DNA of 21,337 nucleotides from Macrocybe gigantea (taxonomy: Eukaryota > Basidiomycota > Agaricomycetes > Agaricales > Callistosporiaceae). Below, piece after piece: positions 11,206 to 21,206 of this stretch. Each line of letters begins with the position of its first letter. Positions within the stretch are counted from its first letter, which is position 1. Position numbers and translations under genes: made by a program. The notes below the pieces were generated by a model that saw only the letters and a list, made by a program, of their open reading frames with translations, was not told the DNA's origin and ran no database searches. The DNA lies in the NCBI GenBank assembly GCA_011319805.1, contig SJRY01000070.1, positions 1 through 21,337 of the forward strand, read 5' to 3'.

Positions 11206-11781
11206 CTACGAGAAGCAACGCTGCCATAATTCAAACCATCCAAATGCAAAGATTATCCCATACAACACACCGACGCCCACCTGTGCCCAGGTGTGATGGC
11301 CCAGCCACACCCGTGAGCAGACGACAAGCGTGGCCCAGGGTATAACAACCAGTGGCACGACACGCGCTGTCCAGTTCGGGCAGAGACTAGGATGAACGGG
11401 AACGAAATAACACGAGAGCGGAATGTAAGTCCCGTAGAAACTGATTGTCGCGGAATGGGTGCTTGGCATCCTGAAAGCACCCCAATGAACGATCAGATTC
11501 TGCGACGTCTCTTACGGTCCGTACTTACCCATAGGATACTTTTTGCTTCAGTCGGGCGGGACGTGGCTGTTGAATGGTTCTCTTGAGCACCTTTACGGTC
11601 GCACTGCACAGGACAGCTCCGGTGGCAAAGTATACAAAACCGACAGATCGGGTGTATAAAATCGCAGCTGCCGTCAGCCCCGTGACTATGATATTTGTCT
11701 ATTCATTCTGTGCTCAGGTCAGGGAGTTCAATGAAGGTGAGGAAGAAGGCATACTTTATCCAGGAATGACAGCAGCAACAT
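11206..11781 (-). CDS. Short PAP2-family phosphatase, dolichyldiphosphatase-like
   Basis: Predicted membrane lipid (di)phosphatase, probably of the ER. Exons: 11781-11755 (27 nt, MLLLSFLDK), 11698-11529, 11470-11206; 153 residues with no frame correction needed. All three PAP2 motifs are visible: KRTIQQPRP (K-x6-RP), PSTHS (PSxH) and SRVWLGHHTWAQ (SR-x5-H). In the third motif the usual Asp three residues after His is Gln, as in the HTWxQ form I associate with dolichyldiphosphatase-type enzymes. About four hydrophobic segments are present. Fungal Cwh8/Cax4 is about 240 residues, so this protein lacks the usual N-terminal membrane segments; it may belong to a separate short PAP2 family, or a further 5' exon may be missed. 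A CACGTG box lies about 54 bp upstream. It ends 92 bp from the DNAJC9-like start on the same strand. Confidence 0.78.
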
Positions 11782-12011
11782 TTGAATCCTAAAATGACAA
11801 GTCGGAATGCGTCACACGAGAACTGGACGAGTGACACGTGTAATGAAAGAATGTGATATGTAAACTATCATCAGATAATATAAGCTAGCACCGTCGTACA
11901 GTTATACAGATATAATCGAGATCCAAAGCATTGCAAGCATAGGTATAGTCAAGTCTTCACGGTCTTGATCTTGGGGTATGCATCCTGTTCCAAGTCCGAG
12001 GTTAACAGACT
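11782..12011. promoter_or_regulatory. Upstream region of the PAP2-like gene with a CACGTG box
   Basis: This 230-bp gap lies between the 3' end of the membrane-protein gene and the PAP2-like start. It contains ACACGTGT (core CACGTG at 11835-11840), a palindromic site of the kind bound by bHLH factors in fungi, 54 bp from the start codon, and an AT-rich stretch at 11855-11890. Function is inferred from position only. Confidence 0.35.
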
Positions 12012-13891
12012 CTATTCAATGGAGATCCTGGAGCCCATAGGGGCTCCTCCGAGGTACGATGTGCGATTTTGACTCATATTTCCTGTCGAATCAGCGTTTG
12101 AATATTTGGGCCGCGTTGCTATGAGTCACTCGTTCAGTTCAATGCCACGAACAGATCTCATGCGAACATGCACTAACCATTGATTTTGGACGATTGAAGA
12201 CCGCGGTCGAAATCGGAGAAGCACCGAAGACCAACTGCAAATGTACAGAACAAAAGGAGGAAAGCCACGACAGCTACATAAGGCAGCATAAGAGCAAAGG
12301 ACAGCGTAAGACTGCGTCACGCACTGAAGACCGTGAGTGTCGCTCGCGTTGAGACATACTGATCCCGAGAAGAGGGCTGGTAGAAGCGAACCAGCTTGTA
12401 GACTGACGGAACGCGTCAATCGTTGATGCGTCACAGCAGAAGTCTCTGTACGTACGGACTAATGAAATGCACGTTGGATCAGCGTTCAGCGACGTAAACG
12501 CTCATTTCAGGACTTACAGTAACCTAGGGCAGCCAACATCAAAACAAGTGAAATAGACATCAGCCTGAAACAGGAATCAGGGCCAATGCAAGCTCTATCG
12601 AAGACACGATCACACACCATTTTATTTCCCGTTGCACGGCGATGCCACAAAGAATCAGCAAAACAAGCACCACAGGTATGGCGGCGATGGTGACGCCAAA
12701 TTCGGCGGAGCTTCTCCTCAGCACCACAATCAAAAGCTTTCCAACAATAAGCACAAAAATCACGCAAAATCATCGTTCAGATGGAGCAATTTTACCTGCA
12801 TGGTGACTCCTGTGAAGCAGAAGAAGTTGAACTTGAGGAGGCAGATCATGATTTGGTACCACTGATACATAGCTAGGGGACAGATAGGTCAGACACAAGA
12901 AGGTGAATAGAAAAAAGCATGCACACATTTCATCTTCGGATTCGCGCCAACGACATGGAAAATCGCCCAGCTGGTAAACGAGTGAGTTCTGCTTCCGGAT
13001 GACGTTGTGAAAGCAGAAGCGTACCCAAACTCGCCGTATAGTTGTTTAATCCAGAACAGCATCACACACCAAGCAGCGGCGATGATGCATGGAGCAACAA
13101 CCAAAAATGGCTCCACTCTCCTCCACAAAGTGCCGGGGCCACCACATTCCTGTGGACAAGTATCTCAACAAGCGCTGTGTTGCAAAGACGACTGTTGACG
13201 TACTACATAGTTATCACTTCCGTCGCAATCTGATCGTACGACGAGAGCGGTTTTTGTTTCGTGCACTTGCAAAGCGGCGAACACCATAAGGGCGATATGG
13301 AAAACTGTTGTGACTCGTGAGCACCAAAGGGGCGACAATGCCAACAACTCATGCTTGACATACTTAGAATGCCAAAGAGCTGGATCACGTTTCGTAACCG
13401 TAATGCATCGAAGGCCATCAGGAGTTCGAAGATCCTGAAGAGAGAACATGAGTGAGGTCTTAGAGGAGAAGGCGCTGCTCTGACTCAGCCAAAGCGAAAA
13501 GGCCGAGGTAGCATGGTAGGGTCTGTGAATAGCTTGGCTAAGTGAGGTGATCGTCACGATAATGAAGGAACCGGCAATACCCTGTATCTTGTGTCTTCCA
13601 AATCGACATGGACGTCAACCTAGATTGGATGGCCGTCAACATCTCTAAAAAAGCAAAGAACGCAGTGTATGCACAAGACGGAATGTGATTGCGACCATGA
13701 CAAGAACAACGACAGCCTCTGGAAAAAGAAATCGATGATTCAAGACGTGGATATTTTGCGGCCTGATCACTCACGGAAAGTAACTATAGCTCGCTATTAC
13801 TACGGCGTTGAGATGAGAGCAGTAATCCGGACTTACTGGTGAAGATAAAGGCACGCTGTGCTCGGGTAGCCAGCAGCGGTTCCACGGCCAT
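12012..13891 (-). CDS. Multi-pass membrane protein of unknown function, 14 exons
   Basis: I assembled this from splice sites, because no single ORF covers it. Exons on the minus strand: 13891-13837, 13718-13675, 13619-13581, 13522-13485, 13434-13364, 13313-13204, 13149-13025, 12970-12927, 12872-12796, 12736-12618, 12564-12518, 12402-12325, 12273-12178, 12118-12012. They sum to 1,050 nt, 349 residues plus stop, in one frame with no correction. Landmarks: MAVEPLLATRAQRAFIFT, IFELLMAFDALRLRNVIQLF, RRVEPFLVVAPC, GEFGWAIFHVVGANPKMK, CLLKFNFFCFTGVTMQ, YKLVRFYQPSSRDQYVS and the C-terminus GGAPMGSRISIE. Seven or eight hydrophobic segments can be counted. The pattern resembles uncharacterised basidiomycete-specific membrane proteins; receptor-like topology is possible, but no known receptor signature is seen. 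Introns 1 and 11 are longer (118 and 115 nt), so their borders are the least certain. Confidence 0.75.
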
Positions 13892-14017
13892 GGTGAGGAA
13901 GGAAGAGGGGGTGGAGAGCAAGATAACCGCTGCTGGGTGAAACGAGTTGTTCGGAGACAGGAAGCACAGCAAACTTGCACGATGTTGTTTAACCCGTTTA
14001 GGAAATCGGCTCAATAT

Positions 14018-15601
14018 TCAGAATTCTACCCCTATTTCAACACTTTTCGCTACTGCGTTCCCAACATATTCCTGCTCTTCACACAGCATCTTCACGCTCT
14101 CCTTAGCATAGCTGTCGTGCGCGATATCACGGCATTTTGCGAGGCATCGAGAAGCATCCTCGGAAACCTTCCGACATATCTCCAACAATGTCCTTCTCCA
14201 AGCCCTCTCGTTGTCTTCTGAAACAGCGTCCTTTTTGCCACGAATGACATCCTGCCAGGGTTTAATCACCTGCTCCACGTTTAGGGGAACGATGAGGCTG
14301 TTCTCCGGTAGCATGTGATAGAGGCGCAAGGCCGTGATCAACCTGAAAGACGGGTACGCAGGCATTGGCCATGAATGCAGAGTCCACTCCCTACGTTAAG
14401 GTCGAATTCAGTAAAAGTGAAGCAGAAAACAAAGATCACACTGATATACCCCAATACCCCTCTTCAGTCAACCGGTCGCGCATCCACATACCAGCACTAG
14501 ACCGCTCCTCGAACAATCGCTCCACATACATGTGCACATCAATATCTCCCTTGGTTTCACCGCACACCAACGCTCGTTCAGAGATCTGATTGACAAAACC
14601 ATATTCAATGAACAGGGTCCTGTTCGCGTGTGCACCGTAGGTTAAGTATAACTCTTCACCCGGCTCTGTATTGGAACCGGACGGAGAAAGTAACGTAAAC
14701 TGACATTTCTGCGACCCAGATTTATTCGCAGGCGGGAGTGACATGCATCTTGGCCCGGGAGAATGGTTCGCAAAGTCGAGGATGGGGCAAAGGGCTATGT
14801 TGTCACGGTGTGAACGATCCGTTTTCACTTGGTAATGGATGCACCGCGTATTGACTATCAAGCACTCTTGAGTACTGCGTGCACATGCAGACAGTTTTGA
14901 CCTACCGTTTAACCAGGCCCAAAGATAATCGTCTTCAGGAGAAATATTACCAATCTTATCCGGGGAAATGGCAGGGTGATCTTCCTCGAGAGTGCATCAG
15001 GAAAACTCGCAACGGAAGATCTCCAATATGACACACGGACAAGATATTGTTTGACGGCTTTCCAGTCAGACCGGTATCGGCTCGCCAACTCTTGCAAGTC
15101 GCGCAGGATGGAACCAGGCAAGGCGGCCAGGAGAAGCGCATCAGGTTCAAGCGGTCCCACCGATCCGCGCTCTTGCTTCATCAGCCATGATAGAGGATGG
15201 AAATTAAAATTTCGAGGCAGGACGGATATATAAGGTCCGAAATGGGGATCTGATGACTGTCCTGCGCTAGAGGGACGATAAAGATACAAGTGGAGGGATA
15301 TGAGTTGCACGGCCGAAAGAGATGACGCCCTGTACCACGATAGCGTAGGCACGTTTAGCAACGCGCTCGCGGGAACGTTGAAGAGAGGAACTGATGGTAA
15401 AATGGTTCGGATCGCGAACAGGCCACAACCCGCTCCTCCGGTAAACGATGAGCATCTTGAACGATTGAGCAACACTGCATCAAGTCATGACGAACCTGGG
15501 CGGGGCCTTGGCTCTACCAGAACATCATCTATGGCCATGCCATGGGAGGCGAGCCATGCGAGGAGTCGTTTCCACTGCTCCTGATCATCCACTATCGGCA
15601 T
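14018..15601 (-). CDS. SET-domain lysine methyltransferase (RuBisCO LSMT / SETD-type)
   Basis: Predicted S-adenosylmethionine-dependent protein methyltransferase; the substrate is unknown (ribosomal proteins and elongation factors are usual in this class). Exons: 15601-15496, 15435-15035, 14984-14906, 14854-14442, 14386-14018; 455 residues in frame without correction. The SET domain is visible in pieces: GAGCGLFAIRTI (G-x-G strand, about residues 36-47), LWAWLNVNTRC, ALCPILDFANHSP (the NHS cofactor motif) and GEELYLTYGAHANRTLFIEYGF (catalytic Tyr region). The remaining C-terminal part (LHSWPMPAYPSFRLITALRLYH onward) is helical and matches the RuBisCO-LSMT substrate-binding region. The start at 15601 (MPIVDDQEQW) follows usual family N-termini; an upstream in-frame ATG at 15766 would add a hydrophobic stretch and is less likely. 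The donor after exon 2 could be 15034 or 15040. It is divergent from the SDR gene. Confidence 0.88.
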
Positions 15602-15772
15602 TGTGATGGCGTGCACATGAGAAAGCACGATAACGATGAATACTACTCCACCAATCACAGGTTCATGATTGACCCGCTGTCCGCCCAGCTTCATAAAGAT
15701 CCGTGCTTCATTGCGCAATCCCCTGCTTCCATTCCGTAATATCTGTCCATCGGAACATAACAGCAAACCACC
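15602..15772. promoter_or_regulatory. Shared upstream region of the SET and SDR genes
   Basis: Only 171 bp separate two divergent start codons, so the promoters must overlap. No TATA box or known binding site stands out. Confidence 0.4.
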
Positions 15773-16922
15773 ATGTCACTTTTCAACGCGTCTAGGCTGT
15801 TGGGGAAGACTGTCCTCGTTACGGGCGCAAGCAGCGGGATCGGAGCTGTGCGAACTATTTCATCTCGCTCTCACCGGGGATGGATGCTAACCAGGATACT
15901 CCTAGGCGACAGCGATCCTATTTGCCAGAGCAAGTCCACCTTGAGCTGTGCTTCAGCCAGATTCACTGATGCATGGGTGGTCATTAGGGTGGTGCTAACG
16001 TCATTCTGATCGCTCGACGTCTCGAGACTCTCAAATCCATCACGGAAGCATGTACGACGGCGCACAAGGAATCGGGATTGAAGGAGGGTGGCAGGTTCGC
16101 CACAATCCAGCTGGACGTGTCCGATAAGACGCAGGTTGCGTCGCTCTGGGACAAAGTCCCGAAAGAACTCCGTGACGTGGATGTGCTCGGTAATACCTGA
16201 ACATCCTGCCCGGCGCTCATGCCCTTAATCTCTGATCGAGTTGCGTCCAGTTAACAATGCAGGTTTCGTCAAGGGCCTGGAACATGTCGGAGATATCGCG
16301 GAAAAAGATGTCGAGGACATGTTTGCTACCAATGTAATTGGGCTCATCGCTATGACGCAGCTGCTCATTAAAGGTATGATGGCGTTACTTGTGCATGTTC
16401 CGTCAGTCGTCTCTTATCGTCAGAGAAAAGATTTCAAGGCTAAGAATTCTGGCCACATCATCAACATTGGCTCTGTTGCAGGTCGCGAGCCATATGCTGG
16501 AGGTAGCATATATACCGCTACGAAACATGCTGTCCGAGCCTTCACCGGTTCTATGTTGAGGAGCTTATCAACACCAAGATTCGCGTTACAGAAATACAGC
16601 CAGGTTTGGTTTTTTATATACATGTCGCGATTGGCTTTTTCATAGTCCCTCACAGGAATGGTTGAGACTGAATTCTCGCTCGTTCGCTTCCGAGGTGACA
16701 AAGAACGGGCAGCAAAGGTCTATGCAGGCATGCAACCGCGTAAGAACCGTCTCCTATCATCATAAACGCGAATTATCCATCTCTGTTGTAGTCACGCCAG
16801 AGGACGTTGCCGAAGAAATTGTCTGGGCTGCAGCACGTCCTCCCCACGTGAACATTGCAGAAGTCTTGATTTTCCCAGTGAGCCAAGGAGCCGCAACTCT
16901 GGCACACCACGAGGCCAACTGA
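15773..16922 (+). CDS. NADP-dependent short-chain dehydrogenase/reductase (YMR226C-like)
   Basis: Predicted cytosolic oxidoreductase of the classical SDR family; nearest in style to yeast YMR226C, which oxidises 3-hydroxy acids and serine, so the substrate is inferred. Exons: 15773-15847, 15906-15929, 15988-16189, 16251-16373, 16431-16603, 16656-16739, 16792-16922; about 270 residues. The cofactor motif TGASSGIG is at residues 17-24, NNAG near 102, catalytic Ser in IGSVAG near 156, and YTATK near 169-173; the 13-residue Ser-Tyr spacing is correct. The C-terminal part ([34 protein letters not shown]) is typical of this branch. Intron 2 is GC-AG, and exon 2 is only 24 nt. One G is missing at 16560-16561, which breaks [15 protein letters not shown]. 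Its 3' end converges on the next gene. Confidence 0.93.
15930..15987 (+). other. GC-AG intron 2 of the SDR gene
   Basis: Donor AGA|GCAAGT, acceptor GTCATTAG|GGT, 58 nt. It joins ATAILFAR to [11 protein letters not shown], the expected Rossmann-fold sequence. Using the internal GT at 15935 gives a stop after the junction. Confidence 0.82.
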
Positions 16923-17289
16923 AGCGGGCATGGAAACATGGTCATAAATCAAAAACTAGATTCTTATGTTGTATATATGGAATCAGAAATGCGGAACGTC
17001 ACGACCACGTTGGAGAACGCCAGCAAATGAACCGAAGTACTGCACGATCTATGATCTTCATAACCGACTCCATGGCAAGCAATATAATCGTAGACATAGT
17101 CAATACTTGAAGAGTGAAGGTCTGAACGACTATAATTTGACGCTGTCCAAATGTTCTGTATCTACCGTACATGTAATCCCCCTCAACCACAACCCTTGCA
17201 AATGTAAACAGAAAACACATCGCCCGCCCCCTTCAAAAATGTATCTCTGACGCCAACATCTATCCTCATACAGCTCCAGAACCGATACA
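16923..17289. other. Convergent intergenic gap
   Basis: 367 bp between the SDR stop (+) and the stop of the S/T-P-rich gene (-). I see no coding potential, RNA gene or repeat in it; it presumably holds the two 3' untranslated regions. Confidence 0.5.
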
Positions 17290-20200
17290 TTAACTAGACT
17301 GCCGATCCTTGTTCTTTTTGGCTCGTAGTCTTGTATTCTTCACCACCAGAAGCTGTTGCGGAGGTTCAATGTCGGTGTCGTACACAAACTTCTTGACTAC
17401 GATGCTTTCCTCTTCGAGGTCAAGCAAGGGCGCACTGGCGTTGGGATGATTGCCAAGATTGTCCAGCACGATAGCCTACAAGGCTTTTTAATTAAAACAA
17501 AAAGGACAATCCAGGAAGGCAGCACAGACCTTAGATGCCGCAGCTAGACAGCCTTTCTTTATGGTATGTTCCTTGGGGAGCTTACGACTTCCCAGCTTCA
17601 CTTCATCAAGATAAATTGTCGTCGCCAATCCCTTGTCCCATTTCACACGTCTGTGCCCGTTCGCCTGATAATCATCCCTGCCCAACCTTAGCCGCTTAGC
17701 AACATTGTCTTCCGGCGTCGGACTATCGTACGGTTCCTCATCTCCGGGGCCTTTTCCGTGTTTTAAAGGCTGAGATCATTCTGGCCTCCGAACTCGCTGA
17801 GTTCTTCGACAAGGTGGGCGTCGGAACCTCTCTTTGCCCCCTCTCAGCTCGCTCTCTTCGTTCCTTCCCTTTTGCTTCTTTATCGCGTTGCGCGATGCTG
17901 CGGACATTCATACCGGGACTATCTGGCCGATTCCCAGCTTTCCTGATGACCTCCGTTTCGAGTTTCGCTGCCACGTATTTTTGATTCTTCTCTGTATTCG
18001 ACGTCGTAAGCGCTCGCAGGGCCACGGCAGTCATTCCGATGAATCCGTCATCAAAATCTATCCGGCTACGGCCATTCGGCTTCCGGCGCGACTGTGTCGA
18101 ATTGATCTCGAATCTACTCGCGGTCGACATCGGCTTACGCGCACGGGTTGTGCGACGCCGAGCAGGTTCAGAGGAAAGGGGAGGCATTAAAATGGTAGGT
18201 AAACCAGCGTTGTTCATTTCTCCTTCATGGTGAATCGGCGGCGCCTCTAGACTGGAAATCTGTCTCGTCTTTCCAGGTTCGTCATCGTTCCGTGAATGGG
18301 CACTATCAGGGGCGATTGCTTCTGCATGAGCCAATGGATGTGCCTCGGTGATCGAGGCTGAGAGGCGATTGGACGATGCGGAGACAAGCGCCGAACTAAC
18401 ATGCTCTAGCAGGAGGCTCTGCTGTTGTTCCACCGCTTCAGGCTGGGGTCGGACAGCAGGACTGCCCCTTCTTTTACGTTTCAGCGATGTTAGACGGGAT
18501 GCGCTTGGGGAGTTGACCGAGAGGCACGATCGTCATCATGTCCACTGTCTCCTTGATCGTCAGGAAACTGAGTGCTCGTCTGGATGAACGTGTTAAGTCT
18601 AGGGGGATCAATAAGTTTCTGTAACGAACCGAAGCGGCACCTGTACTGATGACGTTTGTGGACGACGGCGGCGCTGGTGGCACAAGACGTATAGCGCTAG
18701 GTGTCCTCTTCTTCTCGGTGATAGGCATGGGCCTGGCATAAGGCTTGACGCTTCTGGGTATTTTACTTGAAGGTTGCTTAAGGCTTGGTTTTATGCTCGG
18801 AAGAGGTCTTGGGGAGGCAGTTAATCTGCGTGCATTTGCTTCGTGTTCAATACGAGATGACGCTTTGAAACGCGACGGCTCTTTTTCAGAAGCCAAGAGA
18901 GGGAAGGGCAGCTTGGTTACTTTGATATTCCGAGAGGTCGAAGGAAGCGACAGTTTGATTGGCGATATCTGCCTCGAAATTATTTCTCGAGGCGGCTCCA
19001 TCTGACCGCGGATAAGTCGGGAGTGCGCGCTTCCCAGAACGATGACACGGCTTGCCGTTGCTTTAATCGGACTTGGCAGTCGTGCATGTCCCTTGCAGTG
19101 TCCTGTGAGCGCACATCAGATGCCATCAAACACTCTCCGAGCTGGGCTATCTGAAAAAGGGATAGACAGCAATGGCGTGTGATTGGTGTCGGCAGCGTTG
19201 GTACTCGAGCGACCAGTCGAGCAGCCTTTTGCGGCGAGATGTGACCTTGAGCAACCGCTTCTGCAATCGGTATCCTTCGCGCCGGCGTTCGCTTAGGGTC
19301 TTCTAAATCTGCAGGCTGGAGCTTGACTTTCTCTGGGATCGAGATATTTTCAACCTCACAGGACTAAGAAATCGGACAGGCCCTGTCAACCGCACTGGTG
19401 TGCTAGGTGCAACCGCCATTTGCCACGATGGAGCAAAGATTCGATCGTCACGGCTGCTTTCAACTGAATCTGTATTTGGGGGTACAGGATGATTGGACAC
19501 GGAGGGAATGAGTTGTTGAAGCAAACTTGGCGAAAGGATGGCGATGAGTCCAGTTGGTGGCCTGACAGTTCGTCTTTGTCCCTTCCCTTGGTTTCCTCAT
19601 CCTGCTCGTCTACGCCGCCAGAACAGCCATGCGTTACAGCTTCTGTGTTCGCACGGACAAGGCTCGTAGAGCGCACAGATTGCTCGGAATTCTCATGTTG
19701 GCGCTTTGTAGCATATCCTTCCATCGCTTCTGGAGGAGGATTGTCCAAGATGATGTTCAGACTGTTGTCGCCGCCACCGGTTGGTGCCACAGAATGGGCA
19801 GCAACCGGGTCGTCGGCACTTCGCAGATCATTGCGAACAGTCGGCCTGTTACCGGGAGTAAACGAGCAACTTGAGTCGTGTGTGCCACTTCCACCCTCGT
19901 TGGAGAGAAAAGTATCCTGCAAAGTGGTCGTATCCACTCTTGGAGACACATTCGACTCGACGGGCGTTGCCTTTCGCGGGAACAATGAGCATCTTGCATG
20001 AAAGGAAAGACAAAACAAGCCAACGTACATCAACAGCATCTGGACATCGTCAGCAGGTTTGGGTTCAGGTGCCATGATTAACGGCGGAAATTTAGGGAAA
20101 GCAGGAGAGTCTTCGTCCAAAGTCGGCTCGGACATATCCATGACAAGTAGTGTAGGTTCATCCCCTTCATGAATGGGGGGTTGGCGCGAAGGGCTAGGAG

Positions 20201-20652
20201 GAGGGAAGGGTTGCTCTGAGCACTTATGATTCTAGTTAGCAAGAGCGAGGGAGGCTCTGCGTGCGATTAAAATGCCGAAAGGTAGGTGCGTTTTCAACAA
20301 AAACATACCGTCCTTCAACAGGGGCTCGTATCCAGGGCCTCCTCTCCTACTGCAATGAAATCAGAGTTTCCGCCCTCGTTAGAACCATCCACATGAGGAG
20401 TCGCGGAAAGGTTTGAGGAGTCGCTTTGCTCATCCAACTGTGAAACAGGCCAGCGTGATGAAAGGCGCGGTGATCGTCGGGGTCGGGACTGTGACGATGC
20501 ACGTAGCATGTGAACTTGTTGAGCAGCCATGGCGGCCAGCTTTCTTCTGGTGACTTCAATGGACCAAAGTGAAGGTGCGCATTAGATGTATTGTATTCTT
20601 CGGTGTCGGAGGCTGATCGGGTTGAGGAATGGTTGCTCAAAGGAGAATCCAT
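17290..20652 (-). CDS. Large S/T-P-rich basic protein, unidentified, frame broken
   Basis: Long gene on the minus strand, about 1,000 residues. The start is proposed at 20652 (MDSPLSNHSST) and the stop at 17290-17292. Supported introns: 20308-20216, 18629-18580 (after NVISTGAAS) and 17529-17476 (after CLAAASK). The region 19130-19210 and an optional intron near 20030 are unresolved. Conserved-looking blocks: HFGPLKSP, GPGYEPLLKDE, PADLEDPKRTPARRIPIAEA followed by HISPQKAARL, LPSPIKATASR, ISPIKLSLP, and a C-terminal block with GHRRVKWDKGLATTIYLDEV and ESIVVKKFVYDTD. Most of it is low-complexity, basic, and rich in SP/TP sites, suggesting a disordered nuclear protein under cyclin-dependent kinase control (inference). 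RRVKW fits the PP1-docking RVxF/W pattern. At least six frame changes without splice sites occur (about 20541-20552, 20346, 19580, 19354, 18517, 17761), all explainable by one-base errors. I do not recognise the family. Confidence 0.65.
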
Positions 20653-21206
20653 GGCATCTGGGAAGAAACAGGTATCGAAATATGGGTGGTATAAAGGTAG
20701 ATGAAGCGTGAACGCCGTTCAGCACGAGCAGAAGGCGATGATACTTGCAGCGATCAAAAACGTCGCGGCATTCCAACACTCTCAACCGAAAACATGACGC
20801 GACAAGAACGTCACGTGATAATTCAATTCTGATTCACACATGCAAGCGTCTGCTCTGCTCCAGGCCAGAAGATGAAAAAACGTGCTATGATTGTTCCGAA
20901 TGTCAGACATTTTCGGGACACATTTCGTATTTTCTTTGTGTTGCACAACCAGATCTGCCATTGGACCATTTCAGTTTCTCGCATAAAAGAAGATCATGCT
21001 CGCATTAATAGCTGGTGCAGTGTTAGTGTTCTTTTTGTACAATCCTGGGGAAAAGCACACCATGCGTGTTCGTTCTTATGCTTCAAGTTATCCTTGGTTG
21101 AATCATTAGGACTCGAGTGATCTTCAATTGCAATTGAAAAAATGTTTGGCCACGCGTTTGCCTGTTCAGCTGACCTCGGCTGGCTAAGCAGCCAATAACT
21201 TCTGAG
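20653..21206. promoter_or_regulatory. Gene-poor upstream region with a CACGTG box
   Basis: 554 bp without a supported gene. TCACGTGA (core 20812-20817) lies about 160 bp upstream of the proposed start of the S/T-P-rich gene. A 14-bp perfect palindrome, TCAATTGCAATTGA, is at 21124-21137. Short ORFs here show no protein-like character. Confidence 0.35.

Noticed and set aside
14985..15040. Apparent frame break in the SET gene before EEDHPAISPDK
   Set aside because: A normal 50- or 56-nt intron ending CTCGAG explains it and keeps the frame.
16374..16430. Possible extra A in the SDR gene near 16426-16429
   Set aside because: Using the acceptor AAAAG|ATTTC (57-nt intron) joins LLIK to [10 protein letters not shown] in frame, so no sequence error is needed.
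19489..20001. 170-residue plus-strand ORF over the S/T-P-rich gene
   Set aside because: It is antisense to the better-supported minus-strand gene and shows no protein-family features.
21124..21137. TCAATTGCAATTGA palindrome as an operator or attachment site
   Set aside because: Built from overlapping CAATTG units in AT-rich DNA, single copy, with no flanking element; chance is enough.
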